Made by a program: the position numbers and the translations under genes | Part shown: piece by piece, positions 6,543 to 12,627 of the stretch | Layout: the number at the start of each line of letters is the position of its first letter | How positions within the stretch are numbered: position 1 is the first letter of the stretch | The notes under the pieces: model-generated | What the model was told of the DNA's origin: nothing | Seen by the model: only the letters and a program-made list of their open reading frames with translations | Databases searched by the model: none | Origin: Candidatus Omnitrophota bacterium | GTDB taxonomy: Bacteria > Omnitrophota > Gorgyraeia > Zapsychrales > JANLHA01 | Assembly (NCBI GenBank): GCA_024653845.1 | Contig: JANLHA010000200.1 | Location: 1-13,007, forward strand | Length of the DNA stretch: 13,007 bases | Reading direction: 5' to 3'

Positions 6543-8645
6543 CTAATTCGTCTGGGACTGAATGGCTGTTATCAAGACGGTAGTAAAAATATCCGCAACT
6601 GTGCAACCGCGGCTTAGATCATTCACCGGCTTCTTTAACCCCTGAAGAACGGGACCGATGGCCACGATCCCTGCTGAGCGTTGAACAGCTTTATAAGTGT
6701 TATTGCCCGTATTCAAATCTGGGAAAATAAATACCGTCGCACGCCCAGACACCTTGCTCTTGGGCATCTTGGTTCTTGCTGTTAAAGGATCAACCGCTGT
6801 ATCATATTGCATCGGACCATCGATCATAATATCCAGCCCACGTCGACTAGATATTTCTTTGGCTAAAATAGTCGCCTCACGCACTTTATCGACATGGGCC
6901 CCCTTGCCAGAATCCCCGGAGGAATAGGAAAGCATCGCCACTCGCGGCTCAATGCCAAACGCTCGGGCCGTCAGAGCCGAACTAATTGCAATTTCGGCTA
7001 GCTGCTGCGCATTGGGATCCGGATTAACGGCGCAATCTCCATACACCAATACACGATCATGAAAGCACATAAAAAAGACACTTGAAACAATGGAGCAATC
7101 CGGAACTGTTTTAATGATCTCTAACGCCGGACGAACCGTATTCGCCGTACTGTGAATAGCGCCGGAAACCATGCCGTCCGCCAATCCTTTGTAAACCATC
7201 ATCGTCGCAAAATAACTCGGATCAGTTAATGCATCCAACGCTTTTTCTTTAGTCAGCCCCTTATGTTTCTTTAACTCATAATACATTTCTGCAAATTCAT
7301 TGTACAAAGGCGAAACTAAAGGATTAATAATCTGGATTTTCTTAATATTCAAGCCCAGCCTATTGATCTTATCTTGAATAACCTGCTCATTACCCAATAA
7401 AGTTAAATCCACCGCCTCCCGCTGTAAAAGCAATTCAGCAGCAGTTAGAATTCGCTCTTCCTCGCCTTCGGCAAGAACAATGTGCCTCTTTTTAGAACGG
7501 GCTTTCTGAATTAATTCATACTCAAATTTCTTAGGAGTTACAATATCTGTTTGGACAGAAATAATTCTCTCCCTTAGTAAATCTACAGGAATATTCTTCT
7601 CAAACAAAGCTAACACATGGTTAACTTTTTTCGTGTCATGAGGGTCTATATCGACGCGCATGGCATTAACCGCTGCAGCTATTGCAAACGTGTCTTCTTT
7701 AACACTTAAGACCGGTACCATTTCAGGAAAACCTTTAATCAAATCCCAAACTGAATCTTCCGGCTCCAGGCCCCCCGTCAAAACGATCCCTGCAATCTTC
7801 TCATAATTACGCGATATCATTGAAACGCAGCAAGCCACGATCACATCTGCCCTGTCGCCAGGTGTGATGATCAAGGAGCGGTCCTTGATCCTTAATAAAA
7901 AGTTGCGCAGTTGCATGGCCGCAACGGTAAAATGGCTCACATGACGATTCAACGAGCTTTCACCAAGCAAAACCTTGGCATGCAGGTGATCAGCCACCTG
8001 TTGAATCGTTGGCCATCCCAAATAAGGATCTTCAGGGATAGTGCAAATAATCTGGCCTTGGGCCAAAGAACTGTTCTGAAGATGATGGATAGTCGTTGTG
8101 CTATTGGATGGATCAATACGGTTGATAATCGTGCCGATAATTTCGCATCCCTTTAGATTAAGCGACTCCATGGCTAATTTTGTTGAATAAATGATTTGTT
8201 CAGCATTTTTCTGAAAGGCGTTTGAAACAAGAAGGACGGGACATCCCAAATTCTTGCTAATCTCCGCATTAATATCAAATTCGTACGCCGCTGTTGAGGT
8301 ATTATAATCCGTTCCTTCCAAGACAATGAAATCATAAAGATCTTTCATCCTGTTGTATTTCTCGATGATTTTTTCAACAACAAAATCTTTCTTCCCCTTG
8401 GACACCAGCTCTTGGACTTGTTCAAACGTAAAGCAGCTCATTTCTTCATAAGAAGCGGTTAATTTAAACTGTGTTGCAATGAGTTCAATATCTTTATCTT
8501 TTTCTCCACGCTGAACCTGATTAATAATAGGTCGGAAAAAACCTACTTTAGACAAATTGGAGCAAAGCATTTCCATAATGCCCAACGCCACAATGGATTT
8601 ACCGCTAGAGCTTTCCGTTGCCGCAATATAAAGATTTTTTGACAT
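6543..8645 (-). CDS. pta: Phosphate acetyltransferase, long form
   Basis: A 700-residue cytoplasmic enzyme that converts acetyl-CoA and phosphate to acetyl phosphate and CoA. I choose ATG 8645, with GAGGA upstream; reading from TTG 8663 would put that site inside the gene. Three parts are visible. The N-terminal BioD-like P-loop domain has ATESSSGKS at about 9-17. The middle DRTGG-type regulatory region is at about 210-340 (SLIITPGDRADVIVACC, IAGIVLTGG). The C-terminal catalytic domain covers about 370-695 (IVLAEGEEERIL, MVSGAIHSTANTVRPALE, VFIFPDLNTGNNTYKAVQR). This long architecture matches the E. coli-like allosteric Pta rather than the short roughly 330-residue form. The leader contains a terminator-like hairpin 26 nt before the start codon, so attenuation is possible. 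It is cotranscribed with ackA. Confidence 0.97.
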   Translation of the reverse strand: MSKNLYIAATESSSGKSIVALGIMEMLCSNLSKVGFFRPIINQVQRGEKDKDIELIATQFKLTASYEEMSCFTFEQVQELVSKGKKDFVVEKIIEKYNRMKDLYDFIVLEGTDYNTSTAAYEFDINAEISKNLGCPVLLVSNAFQKNAEQIIYSTKLAMESLNLKGCEIIGTIINRIDPSNSTTTIHHLQNSSLAQGQIICTIPEDPYLGWPTIQQVADHLHAKVLLGESSLNRHVSHFTVAAMQLRNFLLRIKDRSLIITPGDRADVIVACCVSMISRNYEKIAGIVLTGGLEPEDSVWDLIKGFPEMVPVLSVKEDTFAIAAAVNAMRVDIDPHDTKKVNHVLALFEKNIPVDLLRERIISVQTDIVTPKKFEYELIQKARSKKRHIVLAEGEEERILTAAELLLQREAVDLTLLGNEQVIQDKINRLGLNIKKIQIINPLVSPLYNEFAEMYYELKKHKGLTKEKALDALTDPSYFATMMVYKGLADGMVSGAIHSTANTVRPALEIIKTVPDCSIVSSVFFMCFHDRVLVYGDCAVNPDPNAQQLAEIAISSALTARAFGIEPRVAMLSYSSGDSGKGAHVDKVREATILAKEISSRRGLDIMIDGPMQYDTAVDPLTARTKMPKSKVSGRATVFIFPDLNTGNNTYKAVQRSAGIVAIGPVLQGLKKPVNDLSRGCTVADIFTTVLITAIQSQTN

Positions 8646-8670
8646 ACGCTTCTCTTTCCTCAATAAAAAT

Positions 8671-8700
8671 AAAACCCTTCAGCCGAAAGCAAAGGGTTTT
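8671..8700 (-). terminator. Intrinsic-terminator-like hairpin in the pta leader
   Basis: AAAACCCTT (8671-8679) pairs with AAGGGTTTT (8692-8700), with extra inner pairs possible around the GCTTTCGGC-like loop. On the minus strand the stem runs directly into TTTTATTTTTATT, a good U-tract, and ends 25 nt before the pta start. It is either the end of the upstream transcript or an attenuator within the pta message. The opposite strand also has a short T-run, so it may be bidirectional. Confidence 0.65.
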
Positions 8701-8723
8701 GTTTAAATAACAATAACGGTTAC

Positions 8724-8732
8724 ATATTAGCA
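8724..8732 (-). promoter_or_regulatory. Possible extended -10 promoter for pta
   Basis: On the minus strand TGC-TAATAT is an extended -10 element with four of six consensus bases in the hexamer; no good -35 is seen. Transcription from it would start near 8717 and give a leader of about 70 nt that includes the hairpin at 8671-8700. Weak on its own. Confidence 0.3.
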
Positions 8733-8837
8733 GAATTGTTCAAAAGGGGAAATCCCTAATAATACCTAGAAAAGACCGTAGAAATACTTATAAAAGCTTG
8801 ATTTAGCCTGTCAGTTTTATTTTGAAAGTAAAGAATT

Positions 8838-8906
8838 GTGGGGTGGCATGATAGACAAAAATCGAGTTTGGGCACCCTTTGATGTCTATTGACAAGCCGT
8901 TCCCCA
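8838..8906. repeat. Large imperfect inverted repeat, pta upstream region
   Basis: ATAGACA (8851-8857) and TGTCTAT (8883-8889) are perfect arms, extended outward by interrupted matches (GGGG-TGGC at 8840-8847 with GCC-G-TTCCCC at 8896-8905). The whole folds into an imperfect hairpin of about 70 nt with a 25-nt loop. It begins 50 nt past the stop of the small membrane-protein gene. The rest of 8646-8956 holds no gene that I can support. It could be an mRNA 3' end, a REP-like palindrome or a remnant mobile element end. Confidence 0.45.
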
Positions 8907-8956
8907 ATTAACAAATTTCATTACTCTTACCTATGTTGCAAGATATTTGAGCAGAA

Positions 8957-9190
8957 TCACAATGCTTCTTTCTTAACGTCGATAATCTCTTGCCGTAATG
9001 CCTTAAGCCCTTTTTTATATCCTTGAATCCAATATCGAACTCGCTGTTTTCTTCCAGAATATAATAGAAACGATATAATCAACAGTCCAGCACCAATAAT
9101 TCCATAAATCAACCAATGGCCTGTAATAAACCCAATAAAAAACATTGCAAGGGTAACTGGTGTTAATAATACTCGAACTATATTTTGCAT
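8957..9190 (-). CDS. Small two-helix membrane protein
   Basis: A 77-residue protein read from ATG 9190, with GGA 7 nt upstream; an alternative TTG at 9202 would add four residues and overlap the previous gene by 8 nt. Two hydrophobic helices are visible (roughly residues 5-25, VRVLLTPVTLAMFFIGFIT, and 26-46, LIYGIIGAGLLIISFLLY). A basic, amphipathic C-terminal tail follows (GRKQRVRYWIQGYKKGLKALRQE). There is no cysteine and no recognisable motif. It follows the DUF4143 ATPase stop by only 4 nt, so the two are cotranscribed and probably coupled. Whether it is a partner of the ATPase or an independent inner-membrane protein cannot be told from sequence. I do not recognise a family. Confidence 0.7.
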   Translation of the reverse strand: MQNIVRVLLTPVTLAMFFIGFITGHWLIYGIIGAGLLIISFLLYSGRKQRVRYWIQGYKKGLKALRQEIIDVKKEAL

Positions 9191-9194
9191 AAGA

Positions 9195-10349
9195 TTATCC
9201 AAACAACCCTTTCATCCCACCCGCAATTTCATCAAACGGCACGACATCAACTTTTTTATGAATCGAATAACGTCGTGTGCCGGGGTAAATAACAGCGATA
9301 CGCTCCAGCTTCAGATGTTCAAGTGCCGTTTCAATAGATCGGGTCATCGTTGGAGCGTCCTGACGTTTGACCTCAATCCCATACATCCTTCCGCCTTTAA
9401 AAAAGACAAGATCAATTTCAGCTCCCTGATGTGTGGCCCAATAATAAATATCATCCGGCTCCACCGAACGAATAAACTCCTCGATGACAAACCCTTCCCA
9501 CGAAGCACCGCACATAGGATGACGCGGGATTTCTGCTTCCGTCTTAATCCCAATCAATGTGTGCAAAAGTCCCGTATCACGAATATAAATTTTGGGAGAT
9601 TTAACCTGACGTTTTTTAATATTGGCATACCACGGCTGAAGCTGACGAACCATAAACAATCCCGTCAAAATATCCAAATACTTACGCACCGTTGGATGGG
9701 TAAGCCCAAGAGATGAAGCAATGGGCGAGGCATTCCAAATCTGCCCATGACTATGGGCCAGCATGATCCAAAACCGATGAAGTGTCACTGCCGGTACATC
9801 AAGCCCCTGCGCGTCGCGAAGATCTCTTTCAAGAAATGTTTTAATAAAACTCGTCCGCCAGGCAAAACTGTCCGCGTCATTCTTGGCAAGAAACGACAAT
9901 GGAAATCCTCCGCGATTCCAAAGACGCATTTGTTTCTTTTCCCCTATTTCCGACAATCCGAACCCGTGCATTTCGATCAACTCAAGACGACCAGCTAATG
10001 ACTCGGAAGATTGCTTTAATAAATCCGGTGAAGCACTTCCCAAAATTAGAAATTTAGCAGGTAAAGGCACGCGATCTAATAACACACGAAAAAGTGGAAA
10101 AACATCAGGACGGCGCTGAACTTCATCGATCACAACAAGCCCCTTCAAATGTTCCAGGGCTGTCTTTGGATCCTCAAACCCAATGAGCGTAGATGGATCT
10201 TCAAGATCAAAATAATTTGGCGAATGAATATCTACAAACTGCCGTGCCAGCGTCGTCTTGCCGCACTGCCGCGGCCCCAATAAGGCCACAGCCCTGCTTC
10301 GATCAAGTGCTCTTTCAATATATTTCTTGTAGTAATCGCGTTCTATCAT
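9195..10349 (-). CDS. AAA_14/DUF4143 ATP-binding protein
   Basis: A 384-residue protein of the widespread AAA_14 plus DUF4143 ATPase family, full length. Walker A is GPRQCGKT (25-32) and Walker B is LVVIDE (71-76), followed by the sensor-like FLILGSASPDLL (100-111). A winged-helix-like section (about 185-245, with SSLGLTHPTVRKYLDIL) joins to the DUF4143 half, which holds EIDLVF (311-316) and GIEVK (324-328), the pattern of a PD-(D/E)XK nuclease-like fold. Physiological function in this family is unknown; defence, partitioning and toxin-antitoxin roles have been suggested. It has no Shine-Dalgarno site, and the predicted transcription start coincides with its ATG. The promoter lies in a palindrome which its own HTH region might bind. 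A small membrane-protein gene follows 4 nt after its stop. Confidence 0.92.
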   Translation of the reverse strand: MIERDYYKKYIERALDRSRAVALLGPRQCGKTTLARQFVDIHSPNYFDLEDPSTLIGFEDPKTALEHLKGLVVIDEVQRRPDVFPLFRVLLDRVPLPAKFLILGSASPDLLKQSSESLAGRLELIEMHGFGLSEIGEKKQMRLWNRGGFPLSFLAKNDADSFAWRTSFIKTFLERDLRDAQGLDVPAVTLHRFWIMLAHSHGQIWNASPIASSLGLTHPTVRKYLDILTGLFMVRQLQPWYANIKKRQVKSPKIYIRDTGLLHTLIGIKTEAEIPRHPMCGASWEGFVIEEFIRSVEPDDIYYWATHQGAEIDLVFFKGGRMYGIEVKRQDAPTMTRSIETALEHLKLERIAVIYPGTRRYSIHKKVDVVPFDEIAGGMKGLFG

Positions 10350-10355
10350 GTTTTA

Positions 10356-10388
10356 ATCTTACCATGAAAATTGAAATTGTCAATTTCA
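10356..10388 (-). promoter_or_regulatory. Palindrome-embedded promoter of the DUF4143 ATPase
   Basis: On the minus strand a consensus -35 TTGACA (10383-10378) is followed after 16 bp by an extended -10, TGG-TAAGAT (10364-10356). The -35 forms the centre of a perfect palindrome TGAAATTG-A-CAATTTCA (10372-10388). The expected start of transcription, 7 nt past the -10, falls on the A of the ATG at 10349, so the message should be leaderless. A repressor on the palindrome would block the -35. Confidence 0.6.
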
Positions 10389-10415
10389 TATTTCTTATTT
10401 CAAATATCGTCAATA

Positions 10416-10550
10416 AAGCCCTGTCTCGACGATAAATCGAAACAGGGCTTGGGACACCTTTACATTTCGCATTGGCGTCAAATCTGGGGTGGGGATACCC
10501 AGAGGTCCGGCGTTGCCTCTGAAACCCTTATCCAGAATATCCACAATTTG
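10416..10550 (-). ncRNA. Candidate structured small RNA
   Basis: Not coding in any convincing frame, but rich in nested complementarity. Four stems pair in proper order: 10477-10483 with 10546-10552 (GTCAAAT/ATTTGAC), 10489-10492 with 10541-10544 (GTGG/CCAC), 10493-10497 with 10529-10533 (GGATA/TATCC), and 10500-10505 with 10516-10521 (CAGAGG/CCTCTG). A second strong hairpin, 10416-10450 (AAGCCCTGT-C-TCGA against TCGA-A-ACAGGGCTT), follows and ends in CTTTATT on the minus strand, a weak terminator tract. A promoter-like pair sits just upstream and would start the RNA at the base of the outer stem. An alternative stem (CTGGG 10484-10488 with CCCAG 10498-10502) competes with the inner one. I do not recognise a known RNA family. 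Strand and ends are inference. Confidence 0.45.
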
Positions 10551-10556
10551 ACTTTT

Positions 10557-10585
10557 ATAGTACCAAATCTGCCTGAGTTATACAA
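10557..10585 (-). promoter_or_regulatory. Promoter-like pair for the candidate small RNA
   Basis: On the minus strand TTGTAT (10585-10580) and TACTAT (10562-10557) are separated by exactly 17 bp. Matches to consensus are three of six and four of six, so the support comes mainly from the spacing and from the predicted start near 10550, at the foot of the outer stem. Confidence 0.4.
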
Positions 10586-10616
10586 GCTTGTTGCCGTAAT
10601 TTACCTCTGCCTTAAC

Positions 10617-10630
10617 CAGCTAAAAAGCTG
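10617..10630. other. Small hairpin in the gap after the zinc-ribbon gene
   Basis: CAGCT and AGCTG form a 5-bp stem around AAAA. The surrounding stretch 10586-10772 has no supportable gene; it is low in structure apart from this stem, and no clear terminator for the operon ending at 10773 is visible. Confidence 0.25.
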
Positions 10631-10772
10631 TCGGAATTTGTCGTTTTTTGTGACCCTTCTCACCAGGCCATAAATCAACAATCCTTTATATATCAATAGC
10701 TTATGGATGTAACCCCTTTGTCACCCCTCAAAGTCAACTAAGAAACATCCTCTTGTTTTCACGAACTATGAA

Positions 10773-10961
10773 TTATTTTTGCTTTGGCGGACATTTAACG
10801 GTGCCATAAGAACAGAATACACAGCAGTCACCCTCTTTAGGCTTAAAGCGGACACCACAGCTGGTGCACTGATAGAAAAAATGGCAGGAATCGGTAAGCA
10901 TTATTTCTTCTTTTTCAAAACCACAGTGAGGACATCTGATCACAGATTTGAGTACCGTCAT
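10773..10961 (-). CDS. Small zinc-ribbon protein with GDCCVFCSYG motif
   Basis: A 62-residue soluble protein. CPHC (10-13) and CTSC (32-35) form a four-Cys zinc ribbon, and a second Cys cluster follows in GDCCVFCSYGTVKCPP (Cys46, 47, 50, 57). This signature recurs, as I remember it, in short uncharacterised proteins near thiol or heavy-metal genes; I cannot name a function. There is no signal peptide or membrane segment. Its ATG overlaps the TGA of the CcdA-thioredoxin gene (ATGA at 10958-10961), and a GAGGA ribosome site lies inside that gene, so translation is coupled. Nine cysteines in 62 residues are far more than a structural ribbon needs, so the extra cluster may bind metal or do redox chemistry. 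Confidence 0.82.
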   Translation of the reverse strand: MTVLKSVIRCPHCGFEKEEIMLTDSCHFFYQCTSCGVRFKPKEGDCCVFCSYGTVKCPPKQK

Positions 10962-12166
10962 TCTTCTACTTTCCTCAGGGCTATTTGAATAGATTTTAAG
11001 AATTCTTCCGGAGGCACATATCCCGCTACCCGAGCATCCTCAACTTCTTCACCATTTTCATCCAAGAAAACAATCATCGGCAAACCAAAAACATGATATT
11101 GTTCTACGACCTCTTGAACCGCCGGGGCCATCATGTCGGTAGCATCGACTCTCAGACGCACAAATTTTTTCAACTCTTTGGCAACCACTGAATTCATGAA
11201 AACAAAATTCTCAAATTCATGGCAAGTGATGCACCAATCGGCATAAAAATCAATCACCACTGGCTGCTTCTTTTCTTTCGCCAGAAAAACTTTAGAAAAT
11301 TCATATTGATCCCAACCCAAACTCTCTTTAGGTGTAACAATCGTTGTGATAAGCAAAATCCCGAGACCCAAACTCGCCAACCCTGCCCCCCATTTTAACC
11401 GGACAAATAATGGTTTTTCCTTACCGGATTTCTCAATAAATCCTAGATAAATCCCTCCCAAAATTAACGTAACGGGAAGAACCCATTTAACAAATTCTGA
11501 ATTAATGACAATAACAAAATAATAAAAAGAAAATCCTAAAAGGATCACACCAAAGGCATGTTCAACCCACACAAGCCAGCTTCCAGCTTTTGGAATTTTC
11601 TTAAGCAACCCCGAAAAAGTCCCTAAGACAAGGTATGGGAATCCTAACCCTAAAGAAAAAATAAAAAACGACAGGAAACCAAAAAAGGGATCTGCTCGAT
11701 CGGCCACCGAAGTCAATAACGCTAATACAGGAGGACCGATGCACGGAGCAGCAAAAATGCCCACAAACATTCCGGCAAAAAATAATCCAAAGAAACGAAT
11801 TTTTCTTAAACTCTCCAATTTTTGCAATAGCCCGGTAGGAACGCGAAGCTGAAATATCCCAAACATCGAAAGCGCCAAGCCAAGAACAAGGATCGCCACT
11901 GTTAAAACGATCCACTTGTTTTGTAAGATGCCTCCGAATAAAGCTCCCGTCATGGCCGCAAAGATGCCCAAAGAGCTATACATCACGGCCATCCCCAACA
12001 CATAAACAAAAGCCCTGCCAAATGAGGCAATTAAATTGATTTGCTGTCCCTGCGTCGGTTTAAACAGCGACACGGTCACCGTCAGCATTGGATAAACGCA
12101 AGGCGTTAAGTTAACGGCTAATCCGGTTATAAAGAATGTTAGAAAATGGAAAAAATAATTTTGCAT
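10958..12166 (-). CDS. DsbD-type CcdA-thioredoxin transmembrane reductase
   Basis: A 402-residue inner-membrane protein that should carry electrons from cytoplasmic thioredoxin to periplasmic thiols. It starts at ATG 12166 behind AGGA. The membrane half (about 1-275, eight hydrophobic segments) shows the two DsbD/CcdA cysteines in NLTPCVYPM (Cys23) and AAPCIGPP (Cys142). The C-terminal periplasmic thioredoxin-like domain (about 285-400) has the active site DFYADWCITC (Cys312, Cys315) and the cis-Pro loop FGLPMIVF (360-367). The N-terminal periplasmic alpha domain of full DsbD is missing, so a separate partner must accept electrons. The secreted DsrE-like protein encoded 17 nt upstream, with CDFC, is a reasonable candidate. 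I leave the symbol blank because the domain set differs from E. coli DsbD. Confidence 0.92.
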   Translation of the reverse strand: MQNYFFHFLTFFITGLAVNLTPCVYPMLTVTVSLFKPTQGQQINLIASFGRAFVYVLGMAVMYSSLGIFAAMTGALFGGILQNKWIVLTVAILVLGLALSMFGIFQLRVPTGLLQKLESLRKIRFFGLFFAGMFVGIFAAPCIGPPVLALLTSVADRADPFFGFLSFFIFSLGLGFPYLVLGTFSGLLKKIPKAGSWLVWVEHAFGVILLGFSFYYFVIVINSEFVKWVLPVTLILGGIYLGFIEKSGKEKPLFVRLKWGAGLASLGLGILLITTIVTPKESLGWDQYEFSKVFLAKEKKQPVVIDFYADWCITCHEFENFVFMNSVVAKELKKFVRLRVDATDMMAPAVQEVVEQYHVFGLPMIVFLDENGEEVEDARVAGYVPPEEFLKSIQIALRKVEE

Positions 12167-12183
12167 TTCTATTTCCTAGAAAA

Positions 12184-12627
12184 TTACAGAATAATAATTT
12201 GATAACCTTTATCAGCAAACTTGGCAATGCTGGGATGGCCTTTGTATTCTGCGGTCAACGGCGCTTTGTTCTCTTCTAAAGTCGGCTTTACCTCAAAAGC
12301 GCTGGCGCAAAAATCACAGATAACCTGGGTCACACCTGCGTCTCTTAATTCTTTATACATGGGCGCCAATTTATCCGTTGAATCAGGTTTGGACCATTCC
12401 GCGATCCACTCTGTTCCGGCGCCGTCAAACAAAAGAACAACTTCATGACCATGTTCTTTCAATTCTTTACTGTATAAAAGCGCATGAACAGCGCGGGCCA
12501 TTCCTTCATGACTTTCTTTCCCTGCTTGGAGAACAACCAAATACTTGCCCTTAGCTGCAAACGCATTTGTTCCCAATGAACCAATAAATAATAAAACAAG
12601 AAAACTACTAAATAATTTGCGTATCAT
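12184..12627 (-). CDS. Secreted DsrE-like protein
   Basis: A 147-residue protein starting at ATG 12627, chosen for its excellent AGGAGG site; a longer reading from 12702 would overlap the upstream gene extensively. Residues 1-24 are a signal peptide (basic start, hydrophobic core, cleavage after NAFA). The mature part has the DsrE/DsrF-like alpha-beta fold: KYLVVLQAGKESHEGMARAVHALLYSKEL, then EVVLLFDGAGTEW, then VTQVICDFCASAF with Cys104 and Cys107, and a C-terminal GYQIIIL strand. DsrE-family proteins handle sulfur or persulfide in the cytoplasm; export is a less usual variant. The CDFC pair could be a redox disulfide kept reduced by the CcdA-thioredoxin protein encoded next. The start overlaps the stop of the glycosyltransferase gene by 4 nt (ATGA), so the genes are coupled. 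Confidence 0.88.
   Translation of the reverse strand: MIRKLFSSFLVLLFIGSLGTNAFAAKGKYLVVLQAGKESHEGMARAVHALLYSKELKEHGHEVVLLFDGAGTEWIAEWSKPDSTDKLAPMYKELRDAGVTQVICDFCASAFEVKPTLEENKAPLTAEYKGHPSIAKFADKGYQIIIL

Noticed and set aside
8646..8663. TTG start for pta at 8663
   Set aside because: The GAGGA ribosome site would fall inside the gene, while ATG 8645 gives the usual MSKNLYIA start.
9258..10119. Plus-strand frames of 70-150 codons opposite the ATPase
   Set aside because: They are antisense to a gene with intact Walker and DUF4143 motifs and show no domain, signal peptide or membrane pattern of their own.
10484..10535. tRNA-like 3' half (AGAGGTCCGGCGTT resembles a T-arm)
   Set aside because: No acceptor stem, anticodon arm or TTCRA loop completes it; the pairing is better explained by the nested stems of the candidate small RNA.
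10371..10673. Plus-strand frame of about 100 codons in the intergenic region
   Set aside because: It has no ribosome site and no recognisable domain, runs through strong hairpins, and has a translation typical of non-coding DNA.
141..10988. Many plus-strand open frames, and second minus-strand frames, inside the large genes
   Set aside because: They overlap strongly supported minus-strand genes, show no family motifs, and have low-complexity or basic shadow-type translations.
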